Assembly (NCBI GenBank): GCA_913776195.1
Contig: CAJYMH010000031.1
Span: forward strand, 310,001-374,000
Length of the DNA stretch: 64,000 nt
From: an uncultured Caulobacter sp.
GTDB lineage: Bacteria > Pseudomonadota > Alphaproteobacteria > Caulobacterales > Caulobacteraceae
Direction of reading: 5' to 3'
Shown: piece by piece, positions 9,449 through 18,371 of the stretch
How positions within the stretch are numbered: the stretch's first letter is position 1
How the letters are laid out: the number at the start of each line of letters is the position of its first letter
Made by a program: the position numbers and the translations under genes
The notes under the pieces: model-generated
Seen by the model: only the letters and a program-made list of their open reading frames with translations
Told to the model about the DNA's origin: nothing
Database searches by the model: none

Positions 9449-10312
9449 ATGACGCTTGCGCCCGACCCGACCGAGATCACCCCGCCCAAGGATCCGACGA
9501 TCTATGCGCGCCCGCGCCTTATGGGGCCGGGGTTTTGGGTGGCCATCGCCTTCGGTGTGCTTTGTATCGCGGGGGGATACGCTCTCGCCAAGTTCGGGCC
9601 GAAGCTGACGGGGCCGGGCGTCCGCAACGAATCAGCGGCCTCTTCGGAGCCTTCGGTTGCTGCTGAATCATCCAGCCGATATCCGTCCGTCTCCGCTGAC
9701 CCTCTTCCCGCGCCCGCCCCCACCGCCGATCCGGCGCTGGAAGGCCGGGTCGCCGACCTCGAGGCGCGACAGGCGCGCCTGACCGAGGCGGCCGGCGCCG
9801 CCCTAGCCGTGGCCGCCCTCTCGGAAGCCGCTCAAAGCTCGCGGCCGTTTGATCGTGAACTGTCCCAGGTGGAGGCGGTTCTCCCCGTCTCCATCGATGT
9901 CCGCGCTCTGCGCCGTCTGGCCGAGACCGGCGCACCCACCCGCGCCGCCCTGGCCGAGGAGCTGGAGGACGCCGCCTCGCGCGCCGCCGTCGCCGCTCGT
10001 GATCCGGGCGAGGGCGCCGGCCTGTGGGCGCGCGCCTCCCACGCCTTGGCCGCCATCGTCACCGTCCGCTACGTGGGCTCCACCACCGGAACCAGCCCAG
10101 ACGCCATGCTCGCCCGCGCCCAGCGCTTGATGGACGAGGGCGACATCGAAGGCGCCTTGCAGGTGGTCGACCGCCTGCCCGAGCGTGTGCGCGTCACCCT
10201 GACCGACTGGCGTCTGCGGGCCGAGCGCCGGGCTGAGGTCGATCGCCGCATCGCCGTCATTCGCGGCGAGGCCCTGGCCGATCTGGCGCAGACGCGCAGG
10301 CCCGCGCGATGA
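9449..10312 (+). CDS. Mic60/mitofilin-like membrane protein
   Basis: A 287-residue protein with one transmembrane segment near residues 28-47, a Pro/Ser/Ala-rich linker to about residue 90, a helical region with coiled-coil character (DLEARQARL), and a C-terminal domain around residues 215-280 (AQRLMDEGDIEGALQVVDRLP...LTDWRLRAERR) resembling the mitofilin signature. Established knowledge: alphaproteobacterial homologues of the mitochondrial cristae protein Mic60 are encoded next to hemY and the heme genes, and shape intracytoplasmic membranes. This gene sits exactly there, between hemD and hemY. It overlaps hemY by 4 bp. The identification is by architecture and position; overall similarity is low by nature in this family. 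Confidence 0.8.
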   Translation: MTLAPDPTEITPPKDPTIYARPRLMGPGFWVAIAFGVLCIAGGYALAKFGPKLTGPGVRNESAASSEPSVAAESSSRYPSVSADPLPAPAPTADPALEGRVADLEARQARLTEAAGAALAVAALSEAAQSSRPFDRELSQVEAVLPVSIDVRALRRLAETGAPTRAALAEELEDAASRAAVAARDPGEGAGLWARASHALAAIVTVRYVGSTTGTSPDAMLARAQRLMDEGDIEGALQVVDRLPERVRVTLTDWRLRAERRAEVDRRIAVIRGEALADLAQTRRPAR

Positions 10313-11859
10313 TCCGCACCGCCCTGGTCCTGTTCCTGGTCGCCGTGGTGGCGGTGACCGCCATGGCCCTGACCGGCGAGCCCGGCCACGCCAGCCTGAC
10401 TTGGCTGGGCTGGCGGGTGGACACCACGGCCGCCGCCGCCGCGCTTATCACCTTGTTCTCGGCGCTCGCGGCGACCATGGGCTGGAAGCTAGTCCTGTGG
10501 CTGATCGAGGCGCCCAAGCGCGCCGCCCGCGCCCGCGCCGAAAGCCGTCGCAAGCAGGGCATGGAGGTCCTGGCGCGAGGCTATCTGGCCGTGGCCGCCG
10601 GCGACGGCTCGGAAGCCCGTCGCCTGGCCCAGAAGGCCGCCGATCTGGCCGAGGACGCGCCCGTCCTGACCCGCGTCCTGGCCGCGCAGGCCGCCGAAGC
10701 CGCCGGGGACACAGCCGCCGCCAAGGCCGCCTACAGCGCTATGCTCGGCTTTCCCGACATGCGCCTCGCCGGCCTCAAAGGTTTGATGCACACCGCTCAG
10801 GCGGAGGGCGACGCCACGGGCGCCCTGCGTCACGCCCAGGCCGCCTACGGCCTGGCCCGCACCGCCCGCTGGGCCTGGCGCGCCCTGCTGGAGCACCGCT
10901 TGGAAGCCGGCGACTGGGCCGCAGCCCTCGACCTCGTCCAGGGCGCGCAGGAGCGCAAGATCGTCCCGCCGCTGGTGGCCGACCGCACCCGCGCCGCCCT
11001 GCTGGCCGCCTCCGCCGCCCGCATGGAGGCCTCCGCCGATCCGCGCCAGCGGGCCCAGGCGCTGGAATTCGCCCTGCAGGCGGTGAAGCTGAAGCCGGAC
11101 TTCGCTCCCGGCGTGGTTATGGCCGCCCGGCTCCTGGCCGCCGACGGCAAGGCTTCACGGGCCGCCAATGTGTTGGAATCGGCTTGGAAGGCTTCGCCCC
11201 ACCCGGCTCTGTGGCTGGCCTATCGCGACCTGAAGACCAACGAGACGCCCAAGGCCCGCGCCGCGCGCCTGATGAGCCTGGTGCAGCTGAACCCCTCCGC
11301 CCGCGAAAGCCGCATCCTGCGCATCGAGCAGGCCTTGCTGGCCGGCGACCCGGTGGCCGCCCGCGCCGCCGCCCGCCTGCTGGACGCCGAGGCGCCCACC
11401 GCCCGTTTCGCCGGCCTGATGTCGCGCGTGGCCTACGCCAACAGCGACGCCGACGAGGCGCGCGCCTGGATCGCGCGCGGCGTCGCCGCGCCGCAGGAAG
11501 CCGACTGGTCGGACCTCGATCCTGAAGGTCACGCCTTCGCCTACACCCGCGAGGATTGGACCCGTCTGGTGGCCACCTATGGCGAGACCGGCGAGCTGAT
11601 CCATCCGCGCTTCGAGCGCAGCGAGCGGACCATCAGCGACCTGCCGGAATTGCCGCTGTCCTATACCGATCACGGCGACCAGGCCTCGTTCCTGAAGGCG
11701 GCCGAAAGCGGCGCCGGCCTGATCCCAGTGCCTGACGATCCCGGCGCGCCGGAGTATGCGGATCCGGTCGGCGAGACCCCGCCGCCGCCGCCGCCGAGCC
11801 CGCGCCGCACGCCGGGTGCGCGACGGCGCTTGGCAAACGGCCCGCGCGCCGCTAAATAG
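10309..11859 (+). CDS. hemY: HemY-type TPR membrane protein
   Basis: A 516-residue protein with two N-terminal transmembrane segments (about residues 4-22 and 40-65) followed by the HemY N-terminal domain (KRAARARAESRRKQGMEVLARGYLAVAAGD) and a run of TPR-like helical repeats up to about residue 430. The C-terminal 60 residues are Pro-rich and probably disordered, with a run of eight prolines near residue 493. This is the proteobacterial HemY linked to heme synthesis genes, not the unrelated protoporphyrinogen oxidase of Gram-positives; its biochemical role is unsettled. It overlaps the Mic60-like gene by 4 bp and closes the hem operon. Confidence 0.9.
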   Translation: MIRTALVLFLVAVVAVTAMALTGEPGHASLTWLGWRVDTTAAAAALITLFSALAATMGWKLVLWLIEAPKRAARARAESRRKQGMEVLARGYLAVAAGDGSEARRLAQKAADLAEDAPVLTRVLAAQAAEAAGDTAAAKAAYSAMLGFPDMRLAGLKGLMHTAQAEGDATGALRHAQAAYGLARTARWAWRALLEHRLEAGDWAAALDLVQGAQERKIVPPLVADRTRAALLAASAARMEASADPRQRAQALEFALQAVKLKPDFAPGVVMAARLLAADGKASRAANVLESAWKASPHPALWLAYRDLKTNETPKARAARLMSLVQLNPSARESRILRIEQALLAGDPVAARAAARLLDAEAPTARFAGLMSRVAYANSDADEARAWIARGVAAPQEADWSDLDPEGHAFAYTREDWTRLVATYGETGELIHPRFERSERTISDLPELPLSYTDHGDQASFLKAAESGAGLIPVPDDPGAPEYADPVGETPPPPPPSPRRTPGARRRLANGPRAAK

Positions 11860-11921
11860 CCGCTTCCCTGGGGCTCCGGCCCTCTTGGGAGCATGTTACC
11901 AGCGTCCTCCACGGACCCGGC

Positions 11922-11997
11922 GCCGCTTTAGCTCAGCTGGTAGAGCACCTCATTCGTAATGAGGGGGTCACAGGTTCGAGTCCTGTAAGCGGCACCA
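11922..11997 (+). tRNA. tRNA-Thr (anticodon CGT)
   Basis: A full cloverleaf can be drawn: acceptor GCCGCTT paired with AAGCGGC, D-arm GCTC...GAGC, anticodon stem CCTCA/TGAGG with loop TTCGTAA and anticodon CGT at 11955-11957, and T-arm ACAGG/CCTGT with TTCGAGT. The CCA end is encoded. It decodes ACG threonine codons. It lies 62 bp after hemY, and a hairpin terminator follows at 12069. Confidence 0.97.
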
Positions 11998-12068
11998 CTC
12001 TCTCTCATAATTGAAGATGGCCCGCGCCCTGGCGCAGGCTTTGATGCGCCGGCCTGGCACGCAAAAAG

Positions 12069-12092
12069 AAAGCCGGCCCGAAGGCCGGCTTT
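12069..12092 (-). terminator. Rho-independent terminator of the RsaA-like gene
   Basis: AAAGCCGGCC, loop CGAA, GGCCGGCTTT: a perfect 10-bp stem located 30 bp after the stop of the RsaA-like gene. On the minus strand it is followed by TCTTTTT, giving a good terminator in that direction. It may also stop transcription coming from the tRNA. The same hairpin recurs at 15901. Confidence 0.85.
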
Positions 12093-12121
12093 CCCTCACT
12101 GCAGGCTTCTCCTGGGAGAGT

Positions 12122-14119
12122 TTAGCCGTGGGTGATGGTGTCCCCATCGATGTCCAGGTCGTCCATCGAGACGCCGACCAGCTTGATATAGAAGTCGTCG
12201 CCTGCCGCGTTCGTGGCGCCGGCGCTGTAGACGAAGACGCCGGAATCGTCGGCAGCCTCGAACACCGCGAAGTCCCAGGCGGTGAAGGTGCCGCCGTTGA
12301 GCGCCGCGCTGACCACGCCGAAGTAGGCCTGATCCGTCTCGGCCACGCCGGTGAAGATGCCGGCGGCGAGCACTTCATGGGTGCCCACGGCGGCGCCCAC
12401 GAGGTTGGTCATGACGATGCTGTCGCCTTCGCTGAAGTCGGTGATGCGGCTCACCGTCTTCAGGGCGCCGCTGCTGTAGGCGCCGATGTTTGCGCCGCCG
12501 GCCAGACTGACGGTGTCGTCGCCGGCGCCGAGGGTGATGGTGTTGTTCTCCTTGGAGGCCAGGCGCAGTTGAAGCGCATCGTCCCCACCGCCCATGAGGA
12601 CGCTGTTCTCAGTGTCGACGAAGGCTTCGTACTGCACCGCCACATCCTTGGTGGTCGCGGCAGTCAGGTCGAGCTTGCGCTCGTCGCCGCCGAGCTTGAC
12701 CAAGCCCAGATTGACCGAGAAGTTGCCCTTCAGGATCAGCTCTTCGGACGAGGATTCAATGCCGCCGATGGTCAGAGACTTGGCCGCCGTGATGGTGACC
12801 GTGTCTTCCACGCCGTCGATGAAGATCCCGCCCGTGCTGGCGCTGACCGTGATCGCAGCCGTATCGACGTCATCATAGGTCAGTTCGGCGTCGCCGGCGC
12901 CGCCGACAGAAACAGCGATGCCTTCGCCGATGTTGTCGATGGCCAGAACCCGCCCGGCCGTGGCGTTGACGTTCAGGGTCTTGACGTCGCTGAACTGCTC
13001 GAAATCGACATCCCAGTCGCCCACCTTGTCGTCGGTGATGGTGACGGTCTCGAAGCCTTCGACCTCGGTCGTCGCCAGATCGCTGGCCAGCTTCAGGGTC
13101 AGGGTGTCGGCGCCGACGCCGCCGTCGAGGCTGATCTTGCCGGCGGCTTCGGTGAGGGTGAGCCATGCGGTGTCGTTGCCGCCGCCAAGCTCCACGGTCG
13201 CCGTCAGGTTGGCGGCGGCGGTGATGGTGGCGAAGTTGTCGCTGGCGCCGATCTTGTCGAAGCCGTTGCCGGTATTGACCGCGACGTTGACCGTGGCGGC
13301 GTTGATGGCGCCGGTCGCGGTGTCGGCGTTGTTGGAGAACTTGCCTGCCGCGCCGACGGCGCCCACCTCGTAGGAGGCGTCGAGCTGCATCGCCACGGTG
13401 TTGCCCGGAGGCGAGGTGGCGACGATGTAGGTGTTCAGGTCGACGTTGAAGTTGGCCTTCCCGTCATCGGCGAGATCGCCATAGAAGCCTTTCAGGCCTT
13501 GCGCATAGGCGCCGACGCCGGACTTGGCGGCCTCGGCCATGATGTAACCGACGACGGCGGCCTTGGCGGCCAGGTCACGATCGGCGGCGGCGATGCCCGC
13601 CTGGGCGACGACCGCGTCGAAATAGGCCTTGCGGCCGGCGATGTTGGCGATGGCCGCATCGACGTCGATGCCGGCCTCGGCGGCCTGGCTGGCGCCGATG
13701 ATGCGGTTATAGGCGACGGCCACGGTCTCGATGAAGGAGAGCGGGTTGTAGATCTGCGAGAAGATCGCACGGCCTTCGCCGGCCACGCCCAGGTTCACCG
13801 CGAAGTTGATGTAGCGGTTCTCGGTGTTGAAGTTCTGGTACGTCGGGTCGTTCAGGTCGTTCGTGTTGGTCGTGCTGTTCACCAGATAGTCGAAGCCCGC
13901 CGCGGTGGCGGTCTTGCCGGTGAAGAACTGGTAGGTCATGGCCGCCACGCTGGTGGTGCCGGTGGCTTGGCTGATGCCATAGGCATAGGCCTGATCGTCG
14001 CTGATGACGCCATTCTGGGAGCGGGTCGCCAGCTCTTGCAGGATCAGGCTGTGGGCCGTGGACGGTGCCTTGCGGTTGATCGCGGTGAACGCGTCTTCAA
14101 GTTCTTCAAAAGTCGCCAT
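12122..14119 (-). CDS. RsaA-like S-layer/RTX surface protein
   Basis: A 665-residue secreted-type protein without a Sec signal. Residues 1 to about 250 resemble the N-terminal domain of Caulobacter RsaA: compare the YQFFTG segment, STTNTNDLND and ENRYINFAVNL, all near-identical to RsaA as I recall it. In RsaA this region binds the O-antigen and holds the S-layer to the cell. The middle is Ala/Thr/Val-rich and strand-like, with RTX-type GGGDDAL and GAGDDTV repeats around residues 505-545 that would bind calcium. The acidic, strand-rich C-terminus (FYIKLVGVSMDDLDIDGD) fits a type I secretion signal. At 665 residues it is much shorter than RsaA (about 1026). A GGAGGA site precedes the ATG. No rsaDEF-type exporter genes are present here, so the exporter must be elsewhere. 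Confidence 0.8.
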   Translation of the reverse strand: MATFEELEDAFTAINRKAPSTAHSLILQELATRSQNGVISDDQAYAYGISQATGTTSVAAMTYQFFTGKTATAAGFDYLVNSTTNTNDLNDPTYQNFNTENRYINFAVNLGVAGEGRAIFSQIYNPLSFIETVAVAYNRIIGASQAAEAGIDVDAAIANIAGRKAYFDAVVAQAGIAAADRDLAAKAAVVGYIMAEAAKSGVGAYAQGLKGFYGDLADDGKANFNVDLNTYIVATSPPGNTVAMQLDASYEVGAVGAAGKFSNNADTATGAINAATVNVAVNTGNGFDKIGASDNFATITAAANLTATVELGGGNDTAWLTLTEAAGKISLDGGVGADTLTLKLASDLATTEVEGFETVTITDDKVGDWDVDFEQFSDVKTLNVNATAGRVLAIDNIGEGIAVSVGGAGDAELTYDDVDTAAITVSASTGGIFIDGVEDTVTITAAKSLTIGGIESSSEELILKGNFSVNLGLVKLGGDERKLDLTAATTKDVAVQYEAFVDTENSVLMGGGDDALQLRLASKENNTITLGAGDDTVSLAGGANIGAYSSGALKTVSRITDFSEGDSIVMTNLVGAAVGTHEVLAAGIFTGVAETDQAYFGVVSAALNGGTFTAWDFAVFEAADDSGVFVYSAGATNAAGDDFYIKLVGVSMDDLDIDGDTITHG

Positions 14120-14330
14120 GGGTAATGGTCCTCCAGGAGAATCGTCCCAGGCGTCACAACCGCGCCCGGCTTCTCAGAGGGCCGAATTAAGACAACAAAA
14201 TTTCCCTGACCACGGCATGTACGGCACAATCGTCCAGTATTCTTGTAATAGAAGGCATTTTGCGCCGAGTTTCAACCCCTAAAGCAATAAATGGCGCCTC
14301 TGACCGTTAAGCCTTGGGTAAGCTCTGGCT

Positions 14331-15857
14331 TCAGACGACGCCCAGACCTTTCCAGAGGTCGAGCTTGCCGCCCAACAGGGGCCTGAATCGCTCCGTGAGG
14401 AATGTGACCGCGGCCTCGCCGCTGAGCGTTTCGCCGTCCTGCTGCGGAGCCCGGCCGTTGGCGGCCAGACGCTCGGCCGCGTGTTTCGCCGCTTGCTCCG
14501 CGCTCTTGGCGCCGGCCAGCAGGGACCCGATCAGCATCGACTCGTCAGCGCTGACCTGAAGCCCGGTGCGGGCGGCGGGCGCGGCGATGAGCCCATAGCT
14601 CTCGCCGCTGAAATGGGCGGCGATCAGCGCCTCGTTGAAGGCGCGCGCGGTCTTGCCGACGACGCCGTTCGCCAGGGGCAGGGCTTGCTTTGAATGGACC
14701 AGCAGGGTCACCGCCTGCAACGCCTTGGCGCGATCCTGGTCGGGGACGACGGCGACCAGTTCGGCGAAGCTCGCCGGCCCTCGGGCCAGCCGGTCGAGGA
14801 TGGGGTCATAGACCGCCGGCGCGCCCCCGGCCTCGCCCACGGGACCCTGGAAGGCCAGCTTGGCGGCGGCGCGGGGGACGGCGAGGGCAAGCCGCAGCTG
14901 CGCCAGCTTCGACGTGTGCTCGACCGCCGACAGCGGATTCAGCCCGCGCGCATAGAGGTCGCGCCGGAACATCTTGTTGCAGGCGAAGTCCTTGGCCAGC
15001 TCCTGCCAAAGGCGGTCGTCGGGCATGTGCTGGGCCAGCATGGCGGACACGCCTGGCGGCAGGGAGGCGGCCGGCACGTTCTCGATCAGGGTGGCCGAGG
15101 TCATGTAATCGAGCCGCGCGGCCGCCATCTCGCGGGCGATGTCGGTGACGTAGAACGCCTCCCAGTGCGTGTTCAGGAACTCGTGCGCCAGATAGGCGGC
15201 GGCCTGTTTGCGCATGCCCTCCAGCCGCTTCGGGACAACGGGGTTGGCCTTGAAATAGGCGGCCCCGATCTCCGTGAACGCGTCTGCGAAGGACAGGATC
15301 GCCGGCACGTGAAGGTCCGAGCGTCGCGGGTGGCGCAGGTAGTGCTCTCGCGCAAGCCGCCGGAACGGGGCCATCTGCGCCCAGCCGGGCTGGGTGTTGT
15401 AGGAGGCGTAGACCAAGCCGCCCGGCTTCAGGGTCCGGTCGATGAAGCGCACGATCTCGGCGCGGTTCTCTGGCGACACCCAGGACAGGATGCCGTGCAG
15501 GGCGATGACGTCAAAGCGGGGCAGCTGCGCTTCGTTCTCCAGGGCCTGGGCGAAGCTCCAGTCCCGGAAATGCACGTTGGCCAGGCCCGCCCGCTCCGCC
15601 AGCCGCGCGGCGTTGGCGATCTGGGCGGGGTTGAAGTCAAAGCCCCAGAACTGCGCCTCCGGGTGCATGGCCGCCGTGGCGTTCAGGGTCACGCCCTGGC
15701 CGCTGCCCAGCTCGCAATAGGCGAAGGCCCCGGTCAGGTCCGGCGCCCGCTGGCCCGAGGTCAGGGCGGCGAAGGCGATGTGACTTGGCGCGATCTCGGC
15801 GTGGAAATAGGACGTGTACTGGACATCGGTGGTGTAGCCCTGGTTCCAGGCGCTCAT
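14331..15857 (-). CDS. SAM-dependent methyltransferase with regulatory domain
   Basis: A 508-residue protein with a class I methyltransferase domain in the first 200 residues (CELGSGQGVTLNATAAMHPEAQFWGFDFNP is motif I and the acidic loop; FDVIALHGILSWVSPENR is motif IV) and a C-terminal region matching the methyltransferase regulatory domain type, with the KDFACNKMFRRDLYARGLNPLS segment. Opening MSAWNQGYTTDVQYTSYF is characteristic. The start at 15857 is preferred for spacing to a GGGA element; ATG 15863 is an alternative. It lies 210 bp upstream of the RsaA-like gene on the same strand. Methylation of a surface protein or glycan is a guess from that position; the true substrate is unknown. 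Confidence 0.82.
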   Translation of the reverse strand: MSAWNQGYTTDVQYTSYFHAEIAPSHIAFAALTSGQRAPDLTGAFAYCELGSGQGVTLNATAAMHPEAQFWGFDFNPAQIANAARLAERAGLANVHFRDWSFAQALENEAQLPRFDVIALHGILSWVSPENRAEIVRFIDRTLKPGGLVYASYNTQPGWAQMAPFRRLAREHYLRHPRRSDLHVPAILSFADAFTEIGAAYFKANPVVPKRLEGMRKQAAAYLAHEFLNTHWEAFYVTDIAREMAAARLDYMTSATLIENVPAASLPPGVSAMLAQHMPDDRLWQELAKDFACNKMFRRDLYARGLNPLSAVEHTSKLAQLRLALAVPRAAAKLAFQGPVGEAGGAPAVYDPILDRLARGPASFAELVAVVPDQDRAKALQAVTLLVHSKQALPLANGVVGKTARAFNEALIAAHFSGESYGLIAAPAARTGLQVSADESMLIGSLLAGAKSAEQAAKHAAERLAANGRAPQQDGETLSGEAAVTFLTERFRPLLGGKLDLWKGLGVV

Positions 15858-15900
15858 GGCCATGCATCCCTGCTGTGCGGAGAGGATGAGCGACGGCGAA

Positions 15901-15928
15901 AGAAAGCCGGCCCGAAGGCCGGCTTTCT
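15901..15928 (-). terminator. Rho-independent terminator downstream of the histidine kinase
   Basis: A perfect 12-bp stem AGAAAGCCGGCC / GGCCGGCTTTCT with loop CGAA, followed on the minus strand by TTTCG. It lies 171 bp past the kinase stop and 44 bp before the methyltransferase start. Twenty-seven bases are identical to the hairpin at 12068-12094. The rest of the 241-bp gap (15858-16098) shows no gene. Confidence 0.75.
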
Positions 15929-16098
15929 CCCAAGGCTGCCGGAGGACTAGGGGATCTGCCGTCAGCGATGGTCTCGCTCGTGGACGGCGATAGAGAAGCC
16001 GGTCGGCGCTGACCACGGCATGTACGCCACGGTTGAGGGGCTTTCTGCGAGTGATCGCCTGATCCTGCTCATTCGCCCTTGGTGGAGCGCATGAACGA

Positions 16099-17739
16099 TC
16101 AAGCCGCCCGTGCGGTCGCCTCACGAAGGGCGGCGAATAGGCTCGCCGGCTGGATGGGCTTGGTCAGGTGCTGATCCGCGCCCGCCGCGCGGCTTGCCTC
16201 CACGTGCTCCGGCAGGGCGTTGGCGGTCAGCATCAGGATCGGGGTTCGCGGCTGGCGGCGGGCGGCCTCCATTTCGCGGATGCGGCGGGTGGCGGTCAGG
16301 CCGTCCATGCCCGGCATCTGCACGTCCATCAATATGGCGTCGAACTGCCCGTCGGCGAACAGGTCGCAAGCCTCCGCTCCGCCTTCAGCGGACGAGACCT
16401 GGGCTCCCACCTGCGCCAGGATCAGCTCGGCCACCTTGCGGTTGGTGGGATGATCGTCGACCACCAGTATGCGCAGCGGCCGATCCAGCGACCCGTCGGT
16501 CTGTTCCGTGTCCGGCGGCGCCTCGCAGTCCAGCAGCGGCGCGACCAGGGTGAAGGTCGATCCCTCGCCAGGCCGGCTGCGCACCTCCAGCCGTCCGCCC
16601 ATCATCGCCGCCAGGCGTCGGCCGATAGCGAGGCCCAGGCCCGCGCCGCCCACGGGCCGCGTGCTGGAGGCGTCGGCCTGTTCGAAGTGGTCGAACAGCC
16701 GCTCACTCTGGGTCATGTCGAAGCCGCGTCCGGTGTCCGACACCGCGATGTGAAAGCCGTCGGCGGCGCGCGTCACCGTGACCGACGCCTCGCCGGCGTC
16801 CGTGAACTTCGCCGCGTTGGCCAGCAGGTGGCTGATCACCTGCCGCAGGCGCGCCCGGTCGCCCGTAACCCACGTCTCGGCTGTCGCCGCCAAACGCACG
16901 TGGAGCGCCAGGCCCTTCTCGGCGAAGCGACGGTGGAAGTGACCGACGGTCTCGCGCACGAGGTCGCCGAGGTGAAGCGGCGACCGGTCCAGCGCGGTCG
17001 TTCCTTCGTCCATCCCGGCGAAGTCGAGGATGTCGCCCAGCGCCTGTTCCAGGTCGGCGCTGGAATCCGTCAGCAGGTCCAGCAGGGCTGTCTGTTCGCC
17101 GGACATGCCGGTGTTGGCCAGCCCCTCCACCGCCCCGACCATGCCGTTCAGGGGCGTGCGGATCTCGTGGCTCATATTGGCCAGGAAGTCGCTCTTGGCG
17201 CGGCTGGCCGCCTGGGCCAGGGTCAGGGCCTCGTTCAGAGAAGCTTGCAGGCGCACGTTCTCCAGCGCCACGCGTGCGGCCCGGGCGATCATCTCCAGCA
17301 CCGCCACGGCCTTGGGCGTCGGCGCGCCGGGCGCCGCCCAGTAGGCGCCGATGGCGGCGATCGGATCCTGAGGCCGCACCGGCGCCATGATCATGCTGCG
17401 CACAAAGGTCGGTTCGTAGAGCGGAATGGGAACGCGTGGGTCCTGGCGGATGTCGCCGATGCTGACGCTCTGGCGGTTGAGCATGGCCCAGCCCGAAACG
17501 CAGCTTTCGATGGGAAAGGCCTGCCCCTTCCACAGGGGCGCGATGGCGTCCTCGTCGATGTAGCGGACCTTGGCGCCTTCGCGCATGACCACCGTTATCC
17601 CGTCCGCCCCGGTCAATTGCCGGGCCGCCGTCCTCACCACCCGACCCACGTCGGCGGGCGTCGTCGCGCCGGCTAGTTGCTCGACGGCGTCTATCAGGAC
17701 GGCGAGCGCCTCGACGGAGGATGTGCTGGAGAGGTTCAC
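16099..17739 (-). CDS. GAF-containing hybrid histidine kinase
   Basis: A 546-residue soluble sensor kinase. Residues about 5-165 form a GAF-type sensory domain (GADGITVVMREGAKVRYIDED, then CVSGWAMLNRQS). The dimerisation domain carries SHEIRTPLNG with phospho-accepting His191. The ATPase domain has the N box (HLLANAAKF), G1 (DTGRGFD) and G2 (GGAGLGLAI). The C-terminal receiver starts at RILVVDDHPTN and carries Asp472 in LMDVQMPG. No membrane segment, so it senses a cytoplasmic signal. A GTG start at 17739 is preferred because a GGGTAGGG element lies upstream; an in-frame TTG at 17805 would add 22 residues. No cognate response regulator is adjacent. It is divergent from the winged-helix gene at 17880. 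Confidence 0.85.
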   Translation of the reverse strand: MNLSSTSSVEALAVLIDAVEQLAGATTPADVGRVVRTAARQLTGADGITVVMREGAKVRYIDEDAIAPLWKGQAFPIESCVSGWAMLNRQSVSIGDIRQDPRVPIPLYEPTFVRSMIMAPVRPQDPIAAIGAYWAAPGAPTPKAVAVLEMIARAARVALENVRLQASLNEALTLAQAASRAKSDFLANMSHEIRTPLNGMVGAVEGLANTGMSGEQTALLDLLTDSSADLEQALGDILDFAGMDEGTTALDRSPLHLGDLVRETVGHFHRRFAEKGLALHVRLAATAETWVTGDRARLRQVISHLLANAAKFTDAGEASVTVTRAADGFHIAVSDTGRGFDMTQSERLFDHFEQADASSTRPVGGAGLGLAIGRRLAAMMGGRLEVRSRPGEGSTFTLVAPLLDCEAPPDTEQTDGSLDRPLRILVVDDHPTNRKVAELILAQVGAQVSSAEGGAEACDLFADGQFDAILMDVQMPGMDGLTATRRIREMEAARRQPRTPILMLTANALPEHVEASRAAGADQHLTKPIQPASLFAALREATARAA

Positions 17740-17879
17740 AACGTACGCCCTACCCTTGACGACTGGAGCTGATTTCGCCGAATAAAACCCCAGGTTGCAA
17801 GTCAAAGATGCCGGCCGCCGTGCGGCGATATCGCGCGGGCTCTGGTCTTTTGCGCCCGAGTCGTTGATTGATTCCGGGT

Positions 17880-18257
17880 ATGTCGGAGACGCTGTCCAAC
17901 GAAGAGCTGATCACCTGGGCCCAAACCCTTGAGGGCTACGCTCGCGATTGGGACGAGACCTTCGACAAGCGGCCCGGCTATTTCACCCAGGAGTTCTGGT
18001 ACCTGTTGGTGGGCTGCATGATCGCCGACTGGCGCGGCAAGCCCATGACCGTCAGCGCCGCCTGCCAGTTCATGAAAAGCGGCTCCAGCCGCACGCGTGA
18101 GGAACGCATCAAGCGCGCGGTCTCCGACGGCTTCCTGTCGAAGGAGAAGGCCGGCGACGACGGACGCGCCGCTATCGTGCGCCCGACCCCGCGTCTGGAG
18201 GCCATGATGCGTGGCCATCTGGAGCGCACCCTGCGCATGGTGCGCGACGCGGTATAG
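17880..18257 (+). CDS. Winged-helix (MarR-like) DNA-binding protein
   Basis: A 125-residue protein whose second half reads like a winged helix: MTVSAACQFMKSGSSRTREERIKRAVSDGFLSKEKAGDDGRAAIVRPTPRLEAMM, where the helix-turn-helix is followed by an acidic wing and the RPTPRLEAMM closing helix usual in MarR-type proteins. The N-terminal half (TFDKRPGYFTQEFWYLLVGCMIADW) is helical. ATG 17880 is chosen; a TTG at 17868 would add four residues. It lies between a divergent histidine kinase and a TonB receptor and could regulate either, which is inference only. Confidence 0.68.
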   Translation: MSETLSNEELITWAQTLEGYARDWDETFDKRPGYFTQEFWYLLVGCMIADWRGKPMTVSAACQFMKSGSSRTREERIKRAVSDGFLSKEKAGDDGRAAIVRPTPRLEAMMRGHLERTLRMVRDAV

Positions 18258-18371
18258 CCGCAGATTTTACGGGCAAATCCCCGCTCAACTCTACGATAGT
18301 CGCGGCCCCGCGAACCGAGCACCCTGATCGGAAAGACGCCGCATGATCGGCGCACGCCCTTGGGGGGACAC

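Noticed and set aside
12011..14125. 704-codon open frame antisense to the RsaA-like gene
   Set aside because: Low-complexity Gly/Val/Asp/Arg sequence; the other strand has RsaA-type and RTX motifs, a ribosome-binding site and a terminator.
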